In this document: one piece after another, positions 1 through 6,699 of the stretch
Numbering within the stretch: the stretch's first letter is position 1
Layout: each line of letters begins with the position of its first letter
DNA from: JBLNDJ01 sp050261515
Lineage (GTDB): Bacteria; Acidobacteriota; Terriglobia; Bryobacterales; Bryobacteraceae
Reading direction: 5' to 3'
Length of the DNA: 64,000 nucleotides
NCBI GenBank assembly: GCA_050261515.1
Contig: JBLNDJ010000038.1
Coordinates: 62,001 to 126,000 of the forward strand
Made by a program: the position numbers and the translations under genes
Notes under the pieces: generated by a model
Told to the model about the DNA's origin: nothing
What the model saw: the letters and a program-made list of their open reading frames with translations, nothing else
The model's database searches: none

Positions 1-355
1 CTCCGACGATGATGAACACATCGCCCCAGTCGTGGTTCACCACGGCGGCCATCATGAGGTAGAGGAAGAAGAAGCTGCCGATCCAGGCGTTGCGGTCCGA
101 ACCGTAGGCGGAGAAGATGGCGAAGAACAGGGTTTCCAGGAACAGGCAGGCGAGCGATGCCTGGATCACGTCGAGCTTCGCCCACAGCAGCGCCACGATC
201 GAGTAGGCGGCGAAAACGGCCGTGAAAACGACGACCGGGCCGGGATCGCTTCCCGCCGACAGTTCGGTATACAGGCACGAGAGCCCGAGCACGGCCCGGA
301 GCACGTTGCGCATCCGGCGCCATTCGCGCGTTAAGGTTGCGGGATCGGAGGCCAT
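1..355 (-). CDS. N-terminal part of a multi-pass membrane protein, cut by the window edge
   Basis: An open frame starts at an ATG at 355 and runs off the left edge with about 118 codons and no stop. After a short charged start (EWRRMRN at about residues 11-17) it has four hydrophobic stretches, roughly residues 19-32, 42-59, 64-83 and 91-106, so it is an inner-membrane protein. No catalytic domain is visible. Membrane anchors of this kind precede histidine kinase, GGDEF or phosphatase domains in many acidobacterial sensors, but that is only a guess here. The ATG lies 7 bases after the stop of the methyltransferase gene, on the same strand, so it is probably the third gene of an operon starting at 2845. 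Confidence 0.6.
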   Translation of the reverse strand, partial: MASDPATLTREWRRMRNVLRAVLGLSCLYTELSAGSDPGPVVVFTAVFAAYSIVALLWAKLDVIQASLACLFLETLFFAIFSAYGSDRNAWIGSFFFLYLMMAAVVNHDWGDVFIIVG

Positions 356-362
356 GGGCGGG

Positions 363-896
363 CTAGCGCCGGTACAGGTACAAGGTGTGGCTGCGGCCTT
401 CTCCGTCGTCCTCGATGTGCTCGGTCTTTTCCGGCGTCCAGTCGGCGAACTCGAAGTCGTGCGAGACGACGCGAGTGCCTTTCCTGAGCTGCTTTTCGAG
501 CAGCGGGCGGAGCTTGTCGTTCGAACCCGGCAGCAGATAGACGGTGAGCAGGTTGGCCTGGCTGTAGTCCTGCTTCATGATGTCGCCGTTGATGATGCGC
601 GCGCGGGCTTCGAGGCCGAGGGCCTTGATGCGCTCGCTGCTCTGCCGGGCGAGGTCCTTGTCGAACTCCACGCCGGTCGCGTCGGCCTTGAATTTCCGGG
701 CGGCCATAATGACGATGCGCCCGTCGCCGCTGCCCAGATCGAACATTTTCTCGCCGGCTTTCAACTCACCGAACTGGAGCATTTTGAGAACGATCGTTTC
801 GGGCGTGGGATAGTAGGGCGCCAGTTTTTCGGTGTCCTGCGCGGTTACGAAAAGCGCCCCGGAGGATAAGAGGATGACTGCGAGTCGTCGTAACAT
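363..896 (-). CDS. Exported class I SAM-dependent methyltransferase
   Basis: The 177-residue product begins with a signal-peptide-like segment (residues 1-19, MLRRLAVILLSSGALFVTAQ) and then has a compact Rossmann methyltransferase. Motif I is DLGSGDG at about 53-59, with an acidic residue E77 after beta-2 (GVEFD), and a post-II region around NGDIMKQD at 103-110. It resembles small acidobacterial methyltransferases with an exported N-terminus; the substrate is unknown. I chose the ATG at 896, because a longer frame to 953 would add residues in front of the signal peptide and overlap the upstream gene. It sits between the beta-propeller gene and the membrane-protein gene on the same strand. A methyltransferase behind a signal peptide is odd, since SAM is cytosolic; the segment may instead be a membrane anchor. 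Confidence 0.75.
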   Translation of the reverse strand: MLRRLAVILLSSGALFVTAQDTEKLAPYYPTPETIVLKMLQFGELKAGEKMFDLGSGDGRIVIMAARKFKADATGVEFDKDLARQSSERIKALGLEARARIINGDIMKQDYSQANLLTVYLLPGSNDKLRPLLEKQLRKGTRVVSHDFEFADWTPEKTEHIEDDGEGRSHTLYLYRR

Positions 897-949
897 GGCG
901 GTGGCCTCAGAGGTAGAAGTGTATCGCAGAGGGCTGATGGCCCGCTCCC

Positions 950-2845
950 TCACGGCTCCATCCAGACGCGCACCCGGTTGCTCTCGCGGCCTTCCGACTC
1001 GATGTAGAACTCGGCCGGGCCGGCGTTGATCAGCGCCGGAAGCTGGACTTCGACAAGGTAGAGGCCGATGTAGCCGGGGGCGAGCACGGCTCGCGTCACT
1101 TCGACGGGCGCGCGGTCGAGATATGCCCGCACGGGCGCGACGACCTCGGGCGAGTTCTGGAGCGGACCCGGCGTCCCCGCGGGCCAGTCGGGCCGCACGC
1201 GGCCGAGGCCCGTCATGAGGATTTGCAGGCGCGCGTTGGAACGGGCCGGGTTCATCGCGTCGAGCAGCACGCCGGTATCTGCGTTGAGCACCAGCGGCGA
1301 GCCGTCGCGGTCTACGAAGATCGCGGGCGAAACGGCTTCGAGCGGAACGGCGAGACGGTAGCTGCCGCCGGAAGTTTCAAGCGCAAGCGACAGCGACCCG
1401 CCGCGGACGCCGAACGGGATTTGGATCTGCGTTTCCGCTTCCGAGGCCGCCAGCACCGGGACGTTGAGCGCGCCGGCCCGGGCCGCGCGGACTCGCCCTC
1501 CGAGAACGCTCAGCAGCGAGCCTGGCGCGGCGGCGCGCTGGCTGAAATCGGCCGCGTTGACCAGCTTGAAGCTTCCGGCGCGGTGCGGCGCCATGGCCGC
1601 GTAGACGCCGTAGCCTTCGACGGCGACGAACAACTGGTTTCCGTCGGCATCCAGCCGTGCATCGAGGACGTGCGCGACGGGCAGGCCGGCGACCGCGGTC
1701 CAGGGCGTGGCCTGGCCGGCTCCATTCAGTTCGGCGCGCGTTGTGAACAGGCCCCGGTCGGTGGCAGCGTAAAGGGTTCCGGTCGCGCGGTCGGCCGTGA
1801 TTCCATGCGCGGCGCCTTCCGGCAGGTCGGAGGTCAGGTCGTCCCAAAACTGCCCGGCGTTGACGGTGCGGAGGATGCGGCCCGCGCCCGCGCGCGCCAC
1901 GGCGGCCAGCGCCAGCCTCGGCTCGCGCGCGTCGGCATAGATCGCCTCGACGGCGCCCGCGCCCGGCGCCTGGGCGCTTGGGTTCCACGAGCGGCCCTTA
2001 TCCGAGGAACTCCACAGGCGGCCGTCGGCGGAGCCGGCGTAGAGAAAATCGCCGGCCTCGGCGAGCGCGGTCACCTCGACTCCGAGCGTTCCCGAGAGAG
2101 CCCGCCGACGGGCGAGTTCTTGAAGGGCGGAGGGGTCGTTCACCACTCTCCACGCCTGTTTCTCGCCGGGCGCCCATTCGATGATCTCCGCGGCGCCGGC
2201 CAGCAGGCGCGTGCCCCCGGCGCCCCGCGGCAGGGCGACAATGCGCCGGGCCGGAAGGTTCGGGAGCGATTCGTTCAGCCCGGTCCAGGAAACGCCGCCG
2301 TCGAGCGACCTCCAGATCCCGGCTTCGTTGGCCACGGCGATTTCCTCGGAGTCGGCGGGCGAGACGGCCAGGTCGTTCATCCGGCCGCCGATGATGGAGC
2401 GGCTTTCGAATTCCGTGACGTTCGACCAGGACAGGCCGCCGTCGTCGGAGCGGAACACGCTGCCGCCGTAGGCGTACAGGCGAGAGGGATTGGCGGGGCT
2501 GGCCTTGACGGCGCGGGCGTCCGAGGGCGGCTGGGATCCCGGCGATTCCGTCCCGGCTTCGGGCGGAACGGCCGCGCTGGGCCGCCACTTCTCGAAGTCC
2601 GCGGTCTCGAAGACCCGGCCGTCGCCGGTGCGTATGAAAAGGCGCGCGCCGTCGGCGGAATACCATGCGCGGTCTACGGGTCCGGAGGCGGGCGAGGCAA
2701 GCTCGAGTTCGATGGCCGAGTTCCCGATCCGCCGCCAGTCGGGCTGAACGGACGGAGCGCTCTGCTGCGCCCAGACTACCGGCGCCAGCGCGGCATATGC
2801 CAGTGCCCCCGCTTTGACCCGGGCGCGTGTGGCCCTATGACACAT
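950..2845 (-). CDS. Exported beta-propeller protein with C-terminal Solibacter-type (TIGR03437-like) domain
   Basis: The 631-residue protein has a Sec signal (about residues 1-26, ending VVWAQ). Residues ~30-410 carry repeated BNR/sialidase-like blades (VFRSDDGGLSWSNV, GIWRSLDGGVSWTGL, LWSSSDKGRSWNP), the pattern of YCF48/BNR propellers. Residues ~425-631 form the domain typical of Solibacter proteins, starting NAADFSQRAAAPGSLLSVLGG and containing AETQIQIPFGV and GYIGLYLVEVQLP. Proteins of this kind are secreted or cell-surface and of unknown function; the propeller probably binds proteins or glycans. It is the first gene of a minus-strand operon with the methyltransferase. The family call is solid, the function is not known. 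Confidence 0.8.
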   Translation of the reverse strand: MCHRATRARVKAGALAYAALAPVVWAQQSAPSVQPDWRRIGNSAIELELASPASGPVDRAWYSADGARLFIRTGDGRVFETADFEKWRPSAAVPPEAGTESPGSQPPSDARAVKASPANPSRLYAYGGSVFRSDDGGLSWSNVTEFESRSIIGGRMNDLAVSPADSEEIAVANEAGIWRSLDGGVSWTGLNESLPNLPARRIVALPRGAGGTRLLAGAAEIIEWAPGEKQAWRVVNDPSALQELARRRALSGTLGVEVTALAEAGDFLYAGSADGRLWSSSDKGRSWNPSAQAPGAGAVEAIYADAREPRLALAAVARAGAGRILRTVNAGQFWDDLTSDLPEGAAHGITADRATGTLYAATDRGLFTTRAELNGAGQATPWTAVAGLPVAHVLDARLDADGNQLFVAVEGYGVYAAMAPHRAGSFKLVNAADFSQRAAAPGSLLSVLGGRVRAARAGALNVPVLAASEAETQIQIPFGVRGGSLSLALETSGGSYRLAVPLEAVSPAIFVDRDGSPLVLNADTGVLLDAMNPARSNARLQILMTGLGRVRPDWPAGTPGPLQNSPEVVAPVRAYLDRAPVEVTRAVLAPGYIGLYLVEVQLPALINAGPAEFYIESEGRESNRVRVWMEP

Positions 2846-3028
2846 CAGATGTGTCCATTCTATCGCGGAGCACTCCCGCAGGCGAGCCTTTTGTGTACCG
2901 GAAGTCCTTAAGGATTAACAATTTTCCGCAAAATCCTTGCATGGCTTACCCTTTGCTATGCAATTATAAGGTGCTAGACTGGATTGTCTGAAATAGCCGG
3001 GGCTGTTTAGACCGGCGGAGTCGAACTG

Positions 3029-3901
3029 ATGCTGCGGTTGATGGGATCAATTTCGGCAGTTGGGCTCCTGTTGGCAGCCATGCCGGAAGTGTGCCCCGCC
3101 CAGTTTTTTCAGCCGGATACAACCAACACGGCGGCGACGGTCGAGTACCTGGCGGGCCAGGTTTCGATTCTTCGCGATTCGCAGGCATGGGCTTTAAATA
3201 TCGGCGCGGCGATCAAACCTCAACAGGTCATTCTGACCGGTCCGGACGGCTACGCGAAATTTAAGGTCTCAGACGGCAGCACGTTCGAAGTCTTTCCCAA
3301 TTCGCGCGTCACGTTCCGCAATACACCGGGCGATTGGACGCACCTGCTCGACATGCTGCTCGGGCGGGTCAAGGTCCACATCGAGAAGCTGAACGGGATG
3401 CCGAACCACAACCGGATCACGACGCCCACGGCGATCATCTCGGTGCGCGGCACGACGTTCGACGTCCAGATGGAAGAAGCGGACACGACGTTGGTGAGCG
3501 TGGACGAGGGCATGGTCGAAGTGCGGCACGCGCTCAAAGGCGGCGAGCCGCGGCTGCTGAACCGGAACGAGTGGCTGCGGGTCTATAAGAACGTACCGCT
3601 GGCGAAGAAGAGCGTCGATAAGACGAACGTGATCCAGGCGGCACTGCGCGCCGCGGCCGATGCGATCTACACTGCGATCTACACGAACCCAAGCAGCGGG
3701 ACGACGCCCGCGCCTCCCCCGGGCGGCGGTGGATCGGGTGGCGGCGGTGGATTGCCCGGCGACAAGCCCGGCGGCAAGGATACGCCGCCTCCTCCGACCG
3801 GCGGCGGGACTTCGCCTGCGCCTCCGACTGGCGGCGGGACTTCGACGCCTCCGCCTCCGGCAGGCGATGCGGGTCCGGGCGCGCCTCCCCCTCCGAAATA
3901 G
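3029..3901 (+). CDS. Exported FecR-domain protein with proline/glycine-rich tail
   Basis: The 290-residue protein has a signal peptide (1-24) and a FecR domain at about 40-185, including the typical GRVKVHIEK segment (112-120) and TAIISVRGTTFDVQM (134-148). Residues 222-290 are low complexity, with repeats of PPPTGGGTS and long Gly and Pro runs, likely an extended wall- or surface-exposed tail. Unlike classical FecR, no N-terminal cytoplasmic segment or sigma factor gene is nearby, so it is more likely a LysM/FecR-type structural protein than a signal transducer. The ATG at 3029 has GCGGAG about 9 bases upstream. The 183-base gap before it contains an A/T-rich patch with TATAAG at 2965-2970, a possible -10 element without a convincing -35. 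Confidence 0.8.
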   Translation: MLRLMGSISAVGLLLAAMPEVCPAQFFQPDTTNTAATVEYLAGQVSILRDSQAWALNIGAAIKPQQVILTGPDGYAKFKVSDGSTFEVFPNSRVTFRNTPGDWTHLLDMLLGRVKVHIEKLNGMPNHNRITTPTAIISVRGTTFDVQMEEADTTLVSVDEGMVEVRHALKGGEPRLLNRNEWLRVYKNVPLAKKSVDKTNVIQAALRAAADAIYTAIYTNPSSGTTPAPPPGGGGSGGGGGLPGDKPGGKDTPPPPTGGGTSPAPPTGGGTSTPPPPAGDAGPGAPPPPK

Positions 3902-3984
3902 GCTCTCGGGGCAGTGTGGCAGGGTTTGCGCGTGGGGCGGGCTCCGTGGGTCCGGCGCTCATGCGAAACTGAAGTTTGCCGGCC

Positions 3985-4554
3985 ATGTCATCAGTCACCA
4001 TTCGCGCCGCGGCGCTTACGGCGTTTTGCGCCGCCGGGTTGTTCGCGCAGTCGGGCGGGATTCCGCCGGAGTGGGAAGTTCAGAAGCAGCTCACGACGCT
4101 CACCGAGCACGTCGAGCGCATCAAGCCCGTGCTCGCGCAATTGAAGCCGGAGGACTGGATCAAGCAGGGCGCGCCGGCCGCGTACGGCGATCAGCTCAAG
4201 CGCACTAGCGCCGAGATCGACTACCTGATCGGCAGCGCGAAGGAACTGACGGCACGGCCGGAGAAAATTACCATCGCACTCGAGGCGTTCTTCCGCATGC
4301 AGTCGGTGGATGCGATGCTGCGGTCGGTGGCGGCGGGCGTGCGGAAATACCAGAATCCCGCGGCGGCGGATCTTCTCCAGAGCCTGCTGGCCGACACCAG
4401 CGCCGACCGCGAGAAATTGCGGCAGTACATCGTCGATCTTGCGGCCGACCGCGAGCAGCAGTTCAGCGTGATGGACCGCGAGGCGCAGCGGTGCCGCGCG
4501 GCGCAAGCCCACGTTCCCGCCAAAGCGCCCGAACGCAAGGAGGAGCGCCGTTGA
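3985..4554 (+). CDS. Exported helical protein of unknown function
   Basis: The 189-residue product has a probable signal peptide (MSSVTIRAAALTAFCAAGLFA) and a mature part predicted to be largely helical, with heptad-like stretches around EWEVQKQLTTLTEHVERIKPVL and LLADTSADREKLRQYIVDL. No conserved catalytic motif is visible. I prefer the ATG at 3985 over the in-frame TTG at 3976 because it starts directly at the signal peptide. The last bases overlap the TTG start of the next small gene, so the two are translationally coupled. The function is unknown; a periplasmic scaffold or adaptor would fit the composition but is a guess. Confidence 0.65.
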   Translation: MSSVTIRAAALTAFCAAGLFAQSGGIPPEWEVQKQLTTLTEHVERIKPVLAQLKPEDWIKQGAPAAYGDQLKRTSAEIDYLIGSAKELTARPEKITIALEAFFRMQSVDAMLRSVAAGVRKYQNPAAADLLQSLLADTSADREKLRQYIVDLAADREQQFSVMDREAQRCRAAQAHVPAKAPERKEERR

Positions 4555-4745
4555 ACGAACCCCGCACCTTCACATGCAGCATCTGCGGCGATCCTTCGAC
4601 CGCGATCTGCGTGTATTGCACCAAGGACACCTGCGCCAACCACCTGTGCAGCAAGTGCCGGCGGTGCAGCGATTGCTGCGAGTGCGAGGTGCCGCTGAGT
4701 CAGAAGCCAGAAGCCAGAAGGCAGGAGACAGAAGCCGAAAGCTAG
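4551..4745 (+). CDS. Small cysteine-rich zinc-finger-like protein, TTG start
   Basis: A 64-residue protein read from a TTG at 4551. A strong ribosome binding site (AAGGAGG, 4537-4543) lies 7 bases upstream, and the start overlaps the TGA of the preceding gene (TTGA), which indicates translational coupling. The core packs eleven cysteines and one histidine in about 40 residues, with CSIC, CVYC, CSKC and CSDCCEC clusters, resembling a B-box or treble-clef zinc site. The tail (QKPEARRQETEAES) is charged and is encoded by a short repeated CAGAAGC-type run at about 4700-4735. No signal peptide is seen, while its partner is exported. Function unknown; it may bind zinc and mediate protein contacts. 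Confidence 0.65.
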   Translation: MNEPRTFTCSICGDPSTAICVYCTKDTCANHLCSKCRRCSDCCECEVPLSQKPEARRQETEAES

Positions 4746-4785
4746 GCTCCCGCGAGCCGGCGGAACCTGTCCAGGCTCTTTCGGG
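4742..4785 (-). pseudogene. Remnant copy of a GT4 glycosyltransferase C-terminus
   Basis: Positions 4749-4785 match 5603-5639 in 36 of 37 bases. Read on the minus strand in the glycosyltransferase frame, this copy encodes RKSLDRFRRLAGA followed by its own TAG stop, against RKSLDWFRRLAGA and TGA in the intact gene at 5596-6699. The differences beyond the 37 bases (GGA/GGG, GCC/GCG) are synonymous, so this is a diverged coding remnant rather than a simple target-site duplication. The similarity stops sharply at 4785/4786, where the promoter of the inserted gene begins. Confidence 0.7.
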
Positions 4786-4786
4786 A

Positions 4787-4815
4787 TTGACGTGCTCGTT
4801 CGAGAAATATATAGT
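4787..4815 (+). promoter_or_regulatory. Sigma-70-type promoter of the gene at 4853
   Basis: TTGACG (4787-4792) and TATAGT (4810-4815) are separated by exactly 17 bases, and the ATG follows 37 bases after the -10 element. The promoter starts one base after the glycosyltransferase remnant ends, so the inserted gene brought its own promoter. Confidence 0.65.
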
Positions 4816-4852
4816 GACCGGCGACGGTTAATTCTGAAGTCAAAGAGCTGAG

Positions 4853-5578
4853 ATGCTTACGTATGCTCTGATGCTTGCAGGCCTATGCCTGTCAATTGCC
4901 TTTGCGCAGAACTCCACCGTACGGGAATCGGGCCTTCGGCTTCGCCCAACTAACGATTGGCAGCGCATCCCTTGCAAACCTAAGCCGATTCCGAGCGATG
5001 CCATTGGTCGAAATCTGCGGCAAGTCCGCGACCGCGTAATGGACTACAATTATGGCGCGGCAGATCCGCTCGACCAGAACCCGAACCAGGCACCCAAAGC
5101 TTCTCTTGCGGGGCCGGCACCGCTGGCAATTCCGACTTCCGCCTCACAAACCGTGGTCATCGCGACTTTTACGGGCTACGACGTGGTGCTATCACGGTCA
5201 CACCGCACCATATATACGGAAGAGACTCTGACTGTCGAAGAAGTGCTGCAATCACAAAACGAGAGTCTGGGTCCCGCCTCGAAAGTCACGCTGCTCCAGA
5301 GAGGTGGAACGGTCCAACTGCCCGCAAAAACGGTTGAGTACTTGACAGAACCTCGTCCGGGGGTGCTGGTCCCGAACCATAGATATGTTCTTTTCCTGGA
5401 GCATCACGCGGCGGGAGATTTTTATTGGCTGGCGCAGGCATGGGAGCTTTTGGGTGGCAAGGTTGAGGCGTGCTTGCCGACATACAGGCCGAACGAGTTG
5501 AATGACTACGAGGGAATGGATGAAAGCAAGTTTCTTCACCACGTGAGGGAAGCGATTCGTCGGCCTGCGTCCAGGTGA
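4853..5578 (+). CDS. Exported protein of unknown function on an inserted segment
   Basis: The 241-residue product has a signal peptide (1-18, MLTYALMLAGLCLSIAFA). The mature part shows a beta-rich stretch (about 100-180: VVIATFTGYDVVLSRSHRTI, ETLTVEEVLQSQ, RYVLFLEHH) that reads like a small secreted beta-sandwich. No catalytic motif is recognised. The base composition and codon choice are clearly less GC-rich than those of its neighbours. It lies between two copies of a glycosyltransferase C-terminal coding segment (4749-4785 and 5603-5639), has its own promoter, and ends 17 bases before the stop of the convergent glycosyltransferase. All this suggests recent insertion. Confidence 0.65.
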   Translation: MLTYALMLAGLCLSIAFAQNSTVRESGLRLRPTNDWQRIPCKPKPIPSDAIGRNLRQVRDRVMDYNYGAADPLDQNPNQAPKASLAGPAPLAIPTSASQTVVIATFTGYDVVLSRSHRTIYTEETLTVEEVLQSQNESLGPASKVTLLQRGGTVQLPAKTVEYLTEPRPGVLVPNHRYVLFLEHHAAGDFYWLAQAWELLGGKVEACLPTYRPNELNDYEGMDESKFLHHVREAIRRPASR

Positions 5579-5595
5579 TTTGCTTATCGGCCTGA

Positions 5596-6699
5596 TCACG
5601 CCCCCGCGAGCCGGCGGAACCAGTCCAGGCTCTTTCGGGCGCTGGCTTCCCAGCGGAATTGCTTCGCGCGGCGGCGGCCGGCGCCTCCGAGGCGCTCGCG
5701 CAATGCGGGCGAGGTCAGCAGCTTGTCGAGCCCTTCGCGTATTTCTTCGGTGCTTTGCGGATCGACCAGGAGGGCGGCGTCTCCGGCCACTTCCGGGAGC
5801 GAGGACAGATCCGAGGTCAGGACCGGCACGCCGGCGGCCATCGCTTGCGCCACCGGGAAGCCGAAGCCTTCATAGAGAGATGGATAGGCCAGCACGGAGG
5901 CGCCCGCGGTGAGGCCCGGCAGGTCGGCTTCGGGCAGGTAGCCCAGGTAGCGCACTCCTTCGGCTTCGCGCAGTTGCTCGACCGTGTTGCGGTCGGCCCA
6001 GCCGATCGGGCCCGCGACCACCAGCTCGTATTCCTCGCGCAGCGATGGCGCGAGCCTGGCCCAGGCGGCCAGCAGCCCCGGAACGTTCTTGCGCGGCTCG
6101 ATGGTGCCGACGAACAGCACATAAGGACGCGCAAGCCTGTGCCGCCCGCGCACGGCGTGGACGTCTTCCGCCGTGACCTGGAAGAACGCCTCGGGCACGC
6201 CGGGGTGGATCACTTCGACGCGCGCGGGGTCGATGTCGAGGATGCCGAGCAGGTCGCGGCGCGTGCTCTCGGAAACCGCGATGATGCCGTCGGCGCGCTT
6301 CATGATGTGGTCGCCGAACCACTGCGTCCAAACGACGTTGGCCTTTGCGTGAAGCTCGGGGGTCAGCCAGCAGGTCATGTCGTGGATGGTGGTCGTCAGC
6401 TTCGCGTTGCGCGGCGGGTTGTAGCACTGGTGAGAGGCGTGGAAGACGCCGCCGCCGGGGATGCGCCACGGCAGGCGCGAGTAGTTCATCGCGTGCAGCA
6501 GCGCGAGGCCGAGCGCGGTGCCGGTCCGGCCGGTCATCGAACCTTCGTGGTTTATCTCGCGGAGGCGCGTGAAGAGAGGGAAGGCGGCGACGGCGTCCTC
6601 GCCCGCCTGGCGGCGCAGTTCCACCAGCCAGTGATAGATGTAGTTCTTCACCCCGGCGCTGCGGAGCAGCAGAGGCGTCGCGTCAATCCAGATGCGCAT
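5596..6699 (-). CDS. GT4-family glycosyltransferase
   Basis: The 367-residue protein has a GT-B fold with the nucleotide-sugar half at about 190-330: VLFVGTIEPRKN (195-205, EPRKN loop), then PSLYEGFGFPVAQAMAAG (273-290) and LTSDLSSLPEVAGDAALLVDP. It would transfer a sugar from a nucleotide donor, probably in exopolysaccharide or O-antigen assembly on the cytoplasmic membrane face. The usual E-x7-E motif reads E277...Q285, so the second glutamate is replaced by glutamine (codon CAA). The start at 6699 overlaps the end of the upstream GT39 gene by 17 bases, so both are coupled. A short copy of its 3' end is found at 4742-4785. Confidence 0.9.
   Translation of the reverse strand: MRIWIDATPLLLRSAGVKNYIYHWLVELRRQAGEDAVAAFPLFTRLREINHEGSMTGRTGTALGLALLHAMNYSRLPWRIPGGGVFHASHQCYNPPRNAKLTTTIHDMTCWLTPELHAKANVVWTQWFGDHIMKRADGIIAVSESTRRDLLGILDIDPARVEVIHPGVPEAFFQVTAEDVHAVRGRHRLARPYVLFVGTIEPRKNVPGLLAAWARLAPSLREEYELVVAGPIGWADRNTVEQLREAEGVRYLGYLPEADLPGLTAGASVLAYPSLYEGFGFPVAQAMAAGVPVLTSDLSSLPEVAGDAALLVDPQSTEEIREGLDKLLTSPALRERLGGAGRRRAKQFRWEASARKSLDWFRRLAGA
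5603..5639. repeat. Right copy of a 37-bp direct repeat (inside the GT4 gene)
   Basis: Identical to 4749-4785 except for one base (A at 5622 against T at 4768). This copy is the 3' coding end of the intact glycosyltransferase. The two copies lie 854 bases apart and bracket the gene at 4853-5578. Confidence 0.85.

Noticed and set aside
4700..4735. Short repeated CAGAAGC units, CRISPR-like at first sight
   Set aside because: Units are only about 7 bases, without unique spacers, and lie in the coding tail of the Cys-rich gene.
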